Of a stretch of DNA of 64,000 bases, positions 7,053 through 15,792 are shown piece by piece. The DNA is from Vagococcus allomyrinae (GTDB lineage Bacteria; Bacillota; Bacilli; Lactobacillales; Vagococcaceae), in assembly GCF_017829975.1 (NCBI RefSeq), contig NZ_JAEEGA010000019.1, positions 1 to 64,000 on the forward strand, read 5' to 3'. The notes beneath the pieces were generated by a model, which was not told the origin of the DNA, did no database searches, and was given only the letters and a program-made list of their open reading frames with translations. The translations under genes were made by a program, and so were the position numbers. How positions within the stretch are numbered: the first letter of the stretch is position 1; the number at the start of each line of letters is the position of its first letter.

Positions 7053-7700
7053 ATGAACGAGTTTATTCAACCCTATCAATATAATTTTTTGGAAACACAG
7101 GCTCTCACTCTATTGCAGACGAATCAGCATGTCAATGATTCTGCGACTATTGCTACAATGAGAGCACTAGTCTCTGAAAAAATAGCATTGGAGTTTAGGG
7201 ACTGCCAGCCAGCAGAATTAGCTTTCTTAATGGAGATTTTGAGTATTCAAAAGTCACGTAAAGAAGTAGAGGCCTATTTGGCGAAGGTAAAAGGATGTGT
7301 TCGACCTTTTATGGCTCCTTCTGATCAACGATTAAAGAAGGTATTTCAGAAAACTAAAAAGCTGCAATTTCCTAAATGGGAGTCATTAGCTTTGAAGGAT
7401 TATACTTTTTATGGCTGGAACAATAGTGGTCAACAAAGAAAATATCTGATTTTATATCAAAATGGTGAGCTTGTGGGAGTAGAGGGGATTTTTTCACCTA
7501 CTCTCAAAAAAGGGGTTTGTGCTATTTGTCATAAAACTGCTGATCTGACGTCGTTTACTGCGAAAGTCAAAAGTAGCGGAGATGGCACCTACTTAAATCA
7601 TGGCAACTATATTTGTTATGATAGTGAGAAATGTAATCATCAAATTGAGCAAGTCACTGAATTATTTAAATTCATTGAATTTGTTAGGCCTAAAAAATAA
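7053..7700 (+). CDS. FusB/FusC-like EF-G-binding protein
   Basis: 215 residues from ATG 7053 behind AAAGGAGG. The N-terminal half is helical (MNEFIQPYQYNFL..., with a YxxIxxQ-type start) and the C-terminal half carries a four-Cys zinc finger: C156, C159 in CAICHK and C188, C194 in GNYICYDSEKC, preceded by GWNNSGQQRKYLI. This is the architecture of FusB/FusC proteins, which bind EF-G and release it from ribosomes stalled by fusidic acid; chromosomal relatives give intrinsic low-level resistance in several Firmicutes. A leader peptide and hairpins upstream suggest inducible expression. Resistance itself cannot be concluded from sequence. Confidence 0.8.
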   Translation: MNEFIQPYQYNFLETQALTLLQTNQHVNDSATIATMRALVSEKIALEFRDCQPAELAFLMEILSIQKSRKEVEAYLAKVKGCVRPFMAPSDQRLKKVFQKTKKLQFPKWESLALKDYTFYGWNNSGQQRKYLILYQNGELVGVEGIFSPTLKKGVCAICHKTADLTSFTAKVKSSGDGTYLNHGNYICYDSEKCNHQIEQVTELFKFIEFVRPKK

Positions 7701-7745
7701 AGTAGTTTTTGAGTGTCATTTAAAACAACAACGAGTTTTAAAAAA

Positions 7746-7785
7746 CAATAGAAGTCGAGGACCCATGTCCCCGACTTCTATTTGG
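7746..7785. terminator. Bidirectional terminator between convergent genes
   Basis: An 11-bp perfect outer stem (7746-7756 with 7771-7781), continued by a G/C-rich inner part, lies between the FusB-like gene and the convergent AraC-type gene. Confidence 0.8.
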
Positions 7786-7792
7786 TTTATCC

Positions 7793-8677
7793 TCATTCTG
7801 CGGCACTTTGACTGCTGTGCCTATTTCGAAAATTACGTGGGGACAGAAGATACTTCTTTTTAAAACAGTTCGAAAAGTAAGGGATCGTTTGAAACCCGGC
7901 ATTTGCCGCAATGTATTGAATGGAGTGATTGGTTTGCAACAACAAATCAGCGGCGTAGACCAAACGCAACTCATTTAAATATTCAATCGGTGTCGTGCCA
8001 TAATATTTTTTCATGACTCGTGAGAGATAATTATAGTGAAAGTGAAATTCTTGAGATAAGGTCTCCGCGTCAATTTTTTGAGAAATGCTCTTATATAAAA
8101 AATCCTTAATGCTCTCAGCTAACTGTTGTGAAGTGTTGTGTTGTTCTTTACGAAGTTCCAGTTGTTTAAGCAGGTCGATAAACAATTTTTGATTTTCAAA
8201 GAAGGTGAAATCATCGTTCTTTTTTGTGTTATCCAAAATCGTCGTAATGGTTTGAATAATAAAACGTGAGTTGTTGATAGCCTGATGTTTAGGCAAATGC
8301 AAGGTATAGATTTTATTGTGAAAATGAAGCTGTGGAATCTTAAAGGTTGAATTTAGAAAAACTGGATTGTGACTTTCCAACCACTCTGATTCGGTATAGA
8401 AGTGGAGCCAGTAAAATGAGGTATTGTCTTGACTCTTTTTGTAAGAATAGTGAAGGTGAACCGGTGACAAAACAATCGCTTCATTTTTTTTGATTTCATA
8501 GTTGATGTCATTTTCCGTTAGATAGAGAGTGCCTTCGATGACGATGATAATGTCGAAGTAACCTAAGTTTTTTCTGCGAGGATGGAGTCGTCCGGTCCGG
8601 TAAGTTTCAATGTTTCCTTCAACAAAAATCGGAAAGGGGTTGGCAATAATAGAAAAAATCAAGGGACTTAAGTTCAT
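7793..8677 (-). CDS. AraC-family regulator of the arabinan island
   Basis: 294 residues. The N-terminal cupin-like domain (about 20-110) has the PRRxxxxYxIIxVxEGxLY pattern of sugar-binding AraC proteins, and the C-terminal 100 residues hold two helix-turn-helix motifs: IDAETLSQEFHFHYNYLSRVMKK and the later IQYIAANAGFQTIPYFSNCFKKK with the final SPRNFR. A GGAGG site precedes the ATG at 8677. It is transcribed divergently from the GH127 gene, so it probably activates the genes at 8831-15538 in response to arabinose or an arabino-oligosaccharide. Confidence 0.85.
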   Translation of the reverse strand: MNLSPLIFSIIANPFPIFVEGNIETYRTGRLHPRRKNLGYFDIIIVIEGTLYLTENDINYEIKKNEAIVLSPVHLHYSYKKSQDNTSFYWLHFYTESEWLESHNPVFLNSTFKIPQLHFHNKIYTLHLPKHQAINNSRFIIQTITTILDNTKKNDDFTFFENQKLFIDLLKQLELRKEQHNTSQQLAESIKDFLYKSISQKIDAETLSQEFHFHYNYLSRVMKKYYGTTPIEYLNELRLVYAADLLLQTNHSIQYIAANAGFQTIPYFSNCFKKKYLLSPRNFRNRHSSQSAAE

Positions 8678-8740
8678 TTGAAAAACCTCCTGAGACTGTG
8701 TGTGATTTTATAACTTTTGGTTGGCATCGATTATTTATTT

Positions 8741-8793
8741 TTGTTCTTTCAGTGTATTATACTATAGTCATCAGTTAAATGAAAACGCTTGAG
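8741..8793 (+). promoter_or_regulatory. Promoter and cre site of the arabinan operon
   Basis: TTGTTC (8741-8746) and TATAGT (8763-8768) have a 16-bp spacer. A cre-like sequence, TGAAAACGCTTGAG (8780-8793), begins about 5 bp after the expected start of transcription, where CcpA bound to it would block transcription when a preferred sugar is present. Confidence 0.6.
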
Positions 8794-8830
8794 TGTTTAT
8801 TATAAAACGAAATGGAGTGGGAGTTGTCAC

Positions 8831-10741
8831 ATGCTAGAAACGATCAAACTAACGTCAGAATTTTGGAGTCGCTACCAGGAGGTAGTATCAAAAAATGTAA
8901 TTCCGTATCAGTGGCAAGCCCTTAATGATCAGTTGCCAGATGCTGAACCAAGTCATGCGGTGAAGAATTTTGAAATCGCTGCAGGTTTGGCGGAAGGTGA
9001 GTATTATGGTGAAGTTTTCCAGGACAGTGATGTGGCAAAGTGGATTGAAACGGTGGCCTATAGTTTGCGTGAGTACCCGAATCAAGAATTAAGTGAAAGG
9101 GTTGATCGCTTAATCGAGATTATTGGGCAAGCTCAGGAAGAAGATGGTTATTTAAATACCTATTATCAGTTAAAACATCCTGAATATAAATGGGCAAACT
9201 TACGAGACAACCATGAACTATATTGTGCTGGTCATTTTATCGAAGCGGCAGTGGCCTATTATCAATCAACGGGTAAACGGCAATTGTTGTCGATTATGGA
9301 AAAATTTGTTGAATTGATTCAGCAAACCTTTGGCAGTGAAGCTGGCAAGCGTCATGGTTACCCCGGACATGAGGAAATTGAATTGGCTTTGTTAAGAATG
9401 TACGATGTTACTGACAATCCTATGCACTTGGAATTGGCGAAATATTTTATTGAAGAACGCGGCAAGGCGCCTAATTATTTTGAAGGCGAAAAAGAGGAGC
9501 GTCAGGGCAAGGATTTAACGTGGAATGACGATAATCATATTAATTTTGGTTTAGGTTACGAGTATCAGCAAGCCCACCTACCGATTCGTCAGCAAGAACA
9601 GGCAGTGGGGCATGCGGTCCGAGCGGTTTATTATTACACGGCTGTAGCAGATTTGGCTAAAAAAATCGGCGATCAGTCATTAACAGAGACGGTCAAAAGA
9701 TTGTGGCAAGATATTGTGGAGCGTCAGATGTATATCACAGGGGGAATTGGTTCTAGCGCCATTGGCGAATCGTTTACCTGTCATCATGATCTACCAAATG
9801 ATACCATGTACTGTGAAACCTGTGCTTCAGTTGGCTTAGCGTTTTTTGCTAATAAAATGCAGCAACTTGAGTTATCAGGGGAGTATGGTGATATTTTTGA
9901 AAAACTGATTTACAACGGTACGATTAGTGGCATGAATTTGACAGGAGATCGTTTCTTTTATGTCAATCCATTGGAAATTAATCAATTTCAAAAGCATCGC
10001 AAAGACCAAGAGCACGTTCTTTACGAGCGACAGAAGTGGTTAAAAACGGCTTGTTGTCCACCGAATTTAGCCCGCTTTATTGCCTCTTTGGATCGCTATA
10101 TTTTAAGTGAAGAGACTGAAACAATCACGATTCATCAATACATCAGTTGTGAGTACCAGTCACAAGGCTTTAGTTTGACGTTACAATCCGATTTACCTTG
10201 GAATGGGGCAATTCGTTTAACCATTAAAAGCAAAGAGGTGGTGAAAAAAGCGATTCGTTTGCGAATTCCTGAGTGGACTAAGGAAACTGTTCAAATTTAT
10301 GTCAATCAGCAAAGTAAGACGCTGCCGATTGAACAAGGTTATGTGACCCTTGAAGAAAGCTGGCAGAATCAAGATACCATCACCCTTGAGTTTGATATGA
10401 GCCCTAAGCTGATTTATGCCAATCAGCAAGTCATAGAAAATATCGGCAAGGTGGCGATTCAAAAGGGGCCAGTGATTTATTGTTTGGAAGAGTTGGATAA
10501 TGGGGCTGATCTGGCCAGACTTTACGTAGAAGAATTGGCGGATGTTGAGACTCAGGAGTTGCCTTCCTTGTATCAGGGAAAAGCGCTAACTTTTACGGGT
10601 TATCGGATGGCAGGAAACTCGACAAAGATGTATCATGATAAAGGTGTGACATTTGAAAAAACCGCATTAACCGCTGTGCCTTATTACGCGTGGGGAAATC
10701 GTGGTTATGGCGAAATGCGTGTTTGGTTAAATAAATACTAA
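8831..10741 (+). CDS. GH127 beta-L-arabinofuranosidase
   Basis: 636 residues from ATG 8831 (the frame from 8789 overlaps the cre site and promoter). Glycoside hydrolase family 127 (formerly DUF1680) enzymes cut beta-L-arabinofuranosyl linkages with a cysteine nucleophile held by zinc. The zinc set is visible: E329 and C331 in YCETCASVG, and the pair C407-C408 in TACCPPNLAR. The (alpha/alpha)6 barrel signatures GEYYGEVFQDSDVAKWIE and EDGYLNTYY near residues 55 and 110 are present, followed by two beta-sandwich regions. No signal peptide, so it acts on imported oligosaccharides. First gene of the operon with a sugar-binding lipoprotein, two permeases and GH51. Length fits the family. Confidence 0.88.
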   Translation: MLETIKLTSEFWSRYQEVVSKNVIPYQWQALNDQLPDAEPSHAVKNFEIAAGLAEGEYYGEVFQDSDVAKWIETVAYSLREYPNQELSERVDRLIEIIGQAQEEDGYLNTYYQLKHPEYKWANLRDNHELYCAGHFIEAAVAYYQSTGKRQLLSIMEKFVELIQQTFGSEAGKRHGYPGHEEIELALLRMYDVTDNPMHLELAKYFIEERGKAPNYFEGEKEERQGKDLTWNDDNHINFGLGYEYQQAHLPIRQQEQAVGHAVRAVYYYTAVADLAKKIGDQSLTETVKRLWQDIVERQMYITGGIGSSAIGESFTCHHDLPNDTMYCETCASVGLAFFANKMQQLELSGEYGDIFEKLIYNGTISGMNLTGDRFFYVNPLEINQFQKHRKDQEHVLYERQKWLKTACCPPNLARFIASLDRYILSEETETITIHQYISCEYQSQGFSLTLQSDLPWNGAIRLTIKSKEVVKKAIRLRIPEWTKETVQIYVNQQSKTLPIEQGYVTLEESWQNQDTITLEFDMSPKLIYANQQVIENIGKVAIQKGPVIYCLEELDNGADLARLYVEELADVETQELPSLYQGKALTFTGYRMAGNSTKMYHDKGVTFEKTALTAVPYYAWGNRGYGEMRVWLNKY

Positions 10742-10759
10742 AAGAAAGTGGGAGACAAG

Positions 10760-12019
10760 ATGAACAAAAAGAAGTGGTTAGCAGGGGCATTAATGGTTGG
10801 TTTAGCCTGTTCAGTGTTAGTGGGATGTGGCAAAAAGGAAGAACAAGGGGCTGAAAAAGATGGCAAGGTCACGATAAAATTTTCTAGTTGGGATAATTTT
10901 GATGAAGGCATTATTAAGGCTTTTGAAAAAGAAAACCCTAACATTAAGATTGAAAATATTCAAGTGGCCGACAGTGACTATTCACAAAAGATTAATACGA
11001 TGATCATTGGTGGCAATGCACCGGATGTAATTTTATCATTTGAAGCTGATTTGCCAAGATTTGCCCAGAGTGGCGCCATTGAGTCACTGGATCCTTATAT
11101 TGAAAAAGGGGCATCCTTCGATGTCGCGGATTTTATTCCCGCTGTTGAGACAATTGGTGAATCAACAGGTGGCAATTACGGCTTACCTTGGGCCTATGCT
11201 TCAGAGATTATGTACTACAACAAAGACATGTTTGATAAAGCAGGCGTCGACTATCCGACTGTTGATTGGACCTGGGATGATTTCAAAGCGGCAGCTGAAA
11301 AGTTAACTCTACGGGAGGGGAATAAAACCACTCAATGGGGGGCAGATGCCATTAGTTTTAGAGGCATGTGGTATTCCATGATTGGCGCAACTGGTGATGA
11401 GATTGTCGATAAAGAGGGGAATTTAGCTTTGGGAGAGGGGCTGGTAAAAGCATTGGAATTTCAAAATGAATTGACCAATGACCTAAAAGTGTCACCTCAA
11501 CCCACCTCTGGCGATGCTGTCTCCGATTTATTTGCCTCAGGAAGTGCAGCTATGACTAGAACTGGTAGCTGGATGACCATGATGTACAAGGACAATGAGT
11601 TTAACTGGGATATTGCCCCATTACCTGCTGAGGAGCGGGATTATAATACTTTGCATACTGGTTTTTACACAATTGCTTCAAGCAGCAAACATAAAGAAGA
11701 AGCATGGAAGTTTATTGATTTTATGATGAGCGAGACAGGGCAAACCATGACCTCGGAATGGGGCAATAATCCCTCAGCTTTAAAATCAATTGCGGCGCAA
11801 GGGGCATTTAAGAATCCTGGTAAGACAGGGCCAAGTAACTGGGAAACTTTTACAGAATCAGCTGATTCAGGCCAGTTTGGCTATACCTTGATTAACCCGT
11901 CGGTCACGACGAGTTTGGTAAATGATTTTGATTCATATTTATTGGGAGCTAAGACATTGGATGAGATTGTTGAAAAATCCATTCCCAACGCTCAAAAACA
12001 AATCGATAAAGAGGAATAA
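10760..12019 (+). CDS. ABC sugar-binding lipoprotein (family 1)
   Basis: 419 residues; ATG 10760 with GGGAG upstream. The signal peptide ends in the lipobox LVGC (Cys near residue 26), so the protein is lipid-anchored outside the membrane. The mature part has the MalE/family-1 layout: VTIKFSSWDNFDEGIIKAFEKENPNIKI, NAPDVILSFE, a YGLPWAYAS hinge and the late MTRTGSWM and AWKFIDFMMS segments. It would bind arabino-oligosaccharides and feed the permeases downstream. Starts 18 bases after the GH127 stop. Confidence 0.88.
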   Translation: MNKKKWLAGALMVGLACSVLVGCGKKEEQGAEKDGKVTIKFSSWDNFDEGIIKAFEKENPNIKIENIQVADSDYSQKINTMIIGGNAPDVILSFEADLPRFAQSGAIESLDPYIEKGASFDVADFIPAVETIGESTGGNYGLPWAYASEIMYYNKDMFDKAGVDYPTVDWTWDDFKAAAEKLTLREGNKTTQWGADAISFRGMWYSMIGATGDEIVDKEGNLALGEGLVKALEFQNELTNDLKVSPQPTSGDAVSDLFASGSAAMTRTGSWMTMMYKDNEFNWDIAPLPAEERDYNTLHTGFYTIASSSKHKEEAWKFIDFMMSETGQTMTSEWGNNPSALKSIAAQGAFKNPGKTGPSNWETFTESADSGQFGYTLINPSVTTSLVNDFDSYLLGAKTLDEIVEKSIPNAQKQIDKEE

Positions 12020-12067
12020 TTTATGAGCGGAGCGCGTTTATTGAGTTAATAGTCGCGAAAAATCAGG

Positions 12068-12089
12068 GTCTGGGACATAAGTTCCAGAC
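12068..12089 (+). terminator. Intercistronic stem-loop
   Basis: A 9-bp stem with G-U pairs (12068-12076 with 12081-12089) and an ATAA loop follows the lipoprotein gene. There is no T-run, so it more likely protects the upstream mRNA or reduces flow into the permeases than ends transcription fully. Confidence 0.5.
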
Positions 12090-12116
12090 TCATCTAGTGG
12101 TAATAGGAGGGACAAC

Positions 12117-13007
12117 ATGAGAAAAAAGCAAGCGATGGGAGATCAACTGACGGCCTTTGGGTTTCTTTCCCCTTGGATCATAGGTTTTTTACTTTTTACA
12201 GGAGGACCGATTATTGCCTCTTTTGTTTTAAGCTTAACGAAATGGAACCTGTTGGGAAATCCAACTTTTGTTGGGTTCGCCAACTATCAGGAACTGTTTA
12301 GTCCATCATCAACGTTTTACAATACGTTAAAGGCAACCTTTATTTTTACGGTTTTAAATGTGGGAATTACGGTGTTCTGGTCTCTGTTTTTGGCTATTTT
12401 ATTGAATTTTAAATTGCGGTTTATGAAAGTTTTTCAGTTCTTCTTTTTTGTACCAGCAGTCATGCCGTCAGTCGTGATGGCCAGTTGTTTCATTTTGATG
12501 TTTAACAATGAGCTGGGAATTGTCAATTATCTTTTGTCTTATATTGGGGTTGATGGTCCTAATTGGCTTGGAAATACCAACTTGGTTTGGGTGGTGGTCG
12601 GCATGATGAGCGTGTTTACTTTTTCCACCGGTCAGATGATGCTGATTTTTAATTCAAGTTTAAAAGAAGTGCCACTTGAACGTTATGAAGCGGCCAGTTT
12701 AGATGGTGCCAATGCTTGGCAACGATTTATTCATGTGACATTGCCGTCGATTTCACCGATTTTATTATTTAACACGATTGTCGCCACGGTCAATTCTTTT
12801 AATGGCGCCTTTACGATTATCTACCCACTAACAGGTGGTGGACCGGGAGACGTCACCAAGGTCCTTAGTCTGGAGATTTACGAAAAAGCCTTTAAACAGT
12901 TTGATATGGGCATGGCTTCTACATTGGCTTTTATTCTCTTTATCATTGTCGGTTTGATTTCAATCTTCCAGTTTAAATTTGGAGATAAAAAAGTTAATTA
13001 TGGCTAG
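12117..13007 (+). CDS. ABC sugar permease, MalF/UgpA type
   Basis: 296 residues with six predicted membrane helices and the permease EAA loop EAASLDGANAWQRFIHVTLP near residue 195, which docks on the ATPase. ATG 12117 has AGGAGGG. It pairs with the permease at 13138. No ATPase gene is in the island, so the pair probably uses a shared MsmK/UgpC-type ATPase encoded elsewhere, as is common in Lactobacillales. Confidence 0.88.
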   Translation: MRKKQAMGDQLTAFGFLSPWIIGFLLFTGGPIIASFVLSLTKWNLLGNPTFVGFANYQELFSPSSTFYNTLKATFIFTVLNVGITVFWSLFLAILLNFKLRFMKVFQFFFFVPAVMPSVVMASCFILMFNNELGIVNYLLSYIGVDGPNWLGNTNLVWVVVGMMSVFTFSTGQMMLIFNSSLKEVPLERYEAASLDGANAWQRFIHVTLPSISPILLFNTIVATVNSFNGAFTIIYPLTGGGPGDVTKVLSLEIYEKAFKQFDMGMASTLAFILFIIVGLISIFQFKFGDKKVNYG

Positions 13008-13018
13008 TCTAGTTTAAT

Positions 13019-13111
13019 TGACTCAACTCTTAGGAAATTAGAGAAACTATCGTTGTGATAAAAAGCATCACGCCTCAATTTTCCTAAATTTCGACAGAGT
13101 TAAGCGAGTCA
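13019..13111 (+). repeat. Long imperfect palindrome between permease genes
   Basis: Arms TGACTC / GAGTCA (13019-13024, 13106-13111), ACTCT / AGAGT, AGGAAA / TTTCCT and an inner GTGAT / ATCAC form one extended imperfect stem in a 130-bp gap. It could be an RNA processing or attenuation element, or the scar of a mobile palindrome. No terminator-type T-run follows. Confidence 0.5.
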
Positions 13112-13137
13112 CTAAAACTTTTCATATAGGAGGTAGG

Positions 13138-13989
13138 ATGTTGAAAGAATATAAGTTAGAGCGATATATCAAGGTATTTCAGTACTTGTTGTTAATTATT
13201 GTCGCAATTTTTATGTTTTTCCCGATTTTTTGGGTCTTTTCTAATTCGTTAAAAACCCTTAATGGTATTTCAGAATACCCACCACAGATTTTTCCGAAAA
13301 ATCCACAATGGGGTAATTATATTGAGGTTTTTAAACAGACAAATGTCTTGGGTTATATGAAAAACTCTTTGATTTTGATCGTCGGTAATACTCTTGGAAC
13401 GTTGCTTTCTAGTTCGCTAGTGGCTTATCCGTTGGCGCGAATGGAGTTTAAAGGAAAAGGGACGGTCTTTGGTTTGATTTTGGCGACGATGATGGTGCCA
13501 ACCGTTACCTTAATTATTCCTCAGTTTATTTTATTCCGGGAATTTGGTTGGCTGGATAGCTTTTTGCCGATGATTGTGCCGAGCTTTTTTGCTTATCCTT
13601 ATAATGTCTTTTTATTTCGACAGTTCTTTAAGACGATTCCTAAAAGTATTGATGAAGCAGCCATGATTGATGGTTGCAGTAAATTTCAGATTTTCACTAA
13701 AATCATCGTCCCTTTGGCGAAACCAACATTTATTACGGTTGGTGTTTTATCGACGGTTTTTTGGTGGAATGAGTTGTTTGCGCCGTTGATTTTTATTGAT
13801 TCGGATAGTTTAAAACCATTAACTATTGGTTCCCTTCAATCCTTTACCTTGCAAGGTGGGCAAAATATGACCGCTTGGAATTTGCAAATGGCTTTCGCAG
13901 TGCTGATGATCGTGCCACCGATGATTTTATATATGTTTGCCAATAAGTATTTGGTGACAGGAATGAAGACGAGTGGAATGAAAGATTAA
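13138..13989 (+). CDS. ABC sugar permease, MalG/UgpE type
   Basis: 283 residues, six predicted helices, with the EAA loop DEAAMIDGCSKFQIFTKIIV near residue 180. ATG 13138 sits behind AGGAGG. Second half of the membrane channel for the family-1 sugar transporter. Confidence 0.88.
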   Translation: MLKEYKLERYIKVFQYLLLIIVAIFMFFPIFWVFSNSLKTLNGISEYPPQIFPKNPQWGNYIEVFKQTNVLGYMKNSLILIVGNTLGTLLSSSLVAYPLARMEFKGKGTVFGLILATMMVPTVTLIIPQFILFREFGWLDSFLPMIVPSFFAYPYNVFLFRQFFKTIPKSIDEAAMIDGCSKFQIFTKIIVPLAKPTFITVGVLSTVFWWNELFAPLIFIDSDSLKPLTIGSLQSFTLQGGQNMTAWNLQMAFAVLMIVPPMILYMFANKYLVTGMKTSGMKD

Positions 13990-14038
13990 GCAGTGAGATG
14001 ACAAAGAAGGGCGCAGTCAGAAAAGGAGGACATTTAGT

Positions 14039-15538
14039 TTGAAAGCAGGAATTAAAGTTAATCGGCAGCAAGAAATTGGGATAATCGATGAGCGTTTGTA
14101 CAGTTCGTTTCTTGAGCATATGGGTCGTGCGGTTTACGAAGGAGTCTATGAGCCATCTCATAAAACATCAGATGGTGAAGGCTTTCGTCAAGATGTTTCG
14201 ACGTTATGTCAAGCACTTAAGATCCCGATGATTCGTTACCCAGGTGGCAATTTTGTTTCAGGGTATGAGTGGCAAGATGGTATTGGTCCTAAAGAGCAGC
14301 GGCCAGTTCGTTTGGAGTTGGCTTGGCAGTCCATCGAAACCAATCAGTTTGGTCTTCATGAATTTATGAATTGGTGTCAAAAAATAGGGTCTCAGGCCAT
14401 GATGGCCGTCAATTTAGGGACTCGTGGGATTAGTGAAGCGAGAAATCTATTGGAGTATTGTAATTTTTCCTCAGGGACTTATTGGAGTGACTTAAGAAGA
14501 AAAAATGGTCAAGAAGAACCTTTTGCAATCAAAACTTGGTGTTTGGGCAATGAGATGGACGGACCTTGGCAGATCGGTCACAAAACGGCAGAGGAATATG
14601 GCCGTTTGGCAGAAGAGACTGCTAAGGTGATGAAATTAGTTGATCCCACGATTGAACTGGTCGTTTGCGGCAGTTCTTTCCGGGAAATGCCCACCTATGG
14701 TGAATGGGAGCAGACCGTTCTTCGTCACACCTATGAGCATGTTGACTATCTGTCCCTTCACCAGTATTATGGCAACCAAGAGGATGATATTGGCAAATAT
14801 TTAGCAAGAGCAGTGGAAATGTCACAGTTTATTCAGGAAGTGACGGATATTTGCGATCAGATTCAAAAAGAAAAACAAAGTGATAAACAGATGATGCTGT
14901 CTTTTGATGAATGGAACATTTGGTATCATACCTTGGAATCCGACAAGGAACAGGCTTTGTGGCAAGAGGCGCCACCTTTATTGCAAGACATTTACACCTT
15001 TGAGGATGCCTTATTGTTAGGATCGATGTTAATCACTCTTTTAAAGCATGCCGATCGAGTGAAAATTGCTTGTTTGGCTCAATTAGTCAATGTAATTGCG
15101 CCGATTATGACAGAAAAAGAGGGGCCGGCTTGGAAGCAAACCATCTATTATCCTTTTCAACAAGTTTCCCATTATGGCAGGGGAGTGGCCTTGGCAACAG
15201 AGCTAGCAGTTGATCATTACGTTGTAGAGGGGATTGGTGAGATTCCTTTTGTTGATTCGGTGACGGTTTATCAGCCTGACGACCAAACGTTGACAATTTT
15301 TGCTATTAATCGTCATCAAACTAGTGCTATGGAGGTCGAATTGGTTGTTGAGGAATTTGTAGTAGAAGGGGTGATGGGTTCTAGTGAATTGGCTGGTTAT
15401 GATTTAAAAGCCATCAATACCAAAGATCAACAACGAGTAGTTCCTTGTGAGGTTGAGAATTATTATCTGGAAGGGCAGTCTTTGCAGTTAACATTAGCAC
15501 CACTTTCATGGAATGTCATTCGTTTGAAAGTGAAGTAA
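14039..15538 (+). CDS. abfA: GH51 alpha-L-arabinofuranosidase
   Basis: 499 residues, the usual length for cytoplasmic AbfA/GH51 enzymes. The start is TTG 14039, with AAAGGAGG nine bases upstream and no better codon nearby. The acid/base is the Glu in LGNEMDGPW (about residue 171) and the nucleophile the Glu in SFDEWNIWYH (about 290); the N-terminal RYPGGNFVSGYEW loop and the C-terminal beta-sandwich are intact. It releases terminal alpha-L-arabinofuranose from oligosaccharides. With GH127 the operon can remove both alpha and beta arabinofuranosyl units. Last gene of the operon. Confidence 0.92.
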   Translation: MKAGIKVNRQQEIGIIDERLYSSFLEHMGRAVYEGVYEPSHKTSDGEGFRQDVSTLCQALKIPMIRYPGGNFVSGYEWQDGIGPKEQRPVRLELAWQSIETNQFGLHEFMNWCQKIGSQAMMAVNLGTRGISEARNLLEYCNFSSGTYWSDLRRKNGQEEPFAIKTWCLGNEMDGPWQIGHKTAEEYGRLAEETAKVMKLVDPTIELVVCGSSFREMPTYGEWEQTVLRHTYEHVDYLSLHQYYGNQEDDIGKYLARAVEMSQFIQEVTDICDQIQKEKQSDKQMMLSFDEWNIWYHTLESDKEQALWQEAPPLLQDIYTFEDALLLGSMLITLLKHADRVKIACLAQLVNVIAPIMTEKEGPAWKQTIYYPFQQVSHYGRGVALATELAVDHYVVEGIGEIPFVDSVTVYQPDDQTLTIFAINRHQTSAMEVELVVEEFVVEGVMGSSELAGYDLKAINTKDQQRVVPCEVENYYLEGQSLQLTLAPLSWNVIRLKVK

Positions 15539-15572
15539 GTTATTACGGTTAATTTTTTGAAGTTTTTAACTA

Positions 15573-15732
15573 TATAGTTCCCATTAAATAATCATCCTTT
15601 ACCGTTAAACTTTCAGCCAGAAAAAAGCTGAAAGTACCACTCTTGGCTTATCAACATAACGAATGATCGCCTTCACTTCGAATTTGTTGAGATCAAAGCT
15701 TTGCGTAGTAATTATTTAATAGGCACTGTATA
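15573..15732. mobile_element. Palindromic MITE-like element, copy A
   Basis: The left part (TATAGTTCCCATTAAATAATC..., then the CTTTCAGCC / GCTGAAAG inner stem) is the reverse complement of the elements at 20798 and 21450. The right end (ATTATTTAAT to GTATA) mirrors the left. A stretch at about 15648-15705 differs from the other copies, so this 160-bp copy is diverged or carries a replacement. A TA precedes it at 15571-15572; the right TA duplication is not intact. Confidence 0.65.
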
Positions 15733-15792
15733 TTTGTCAAAGGTTAACATCAAAGAGTCTTGTCATGAATCAAGTGACAGGACTCTTTGCCG

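Noticed and set aside
10738-10944. Minus-strand frames inside the lipoprotein and permease genes
   Set aside because: Lie entirely within strongly supported genes and have no ribosome binding site or known motif.
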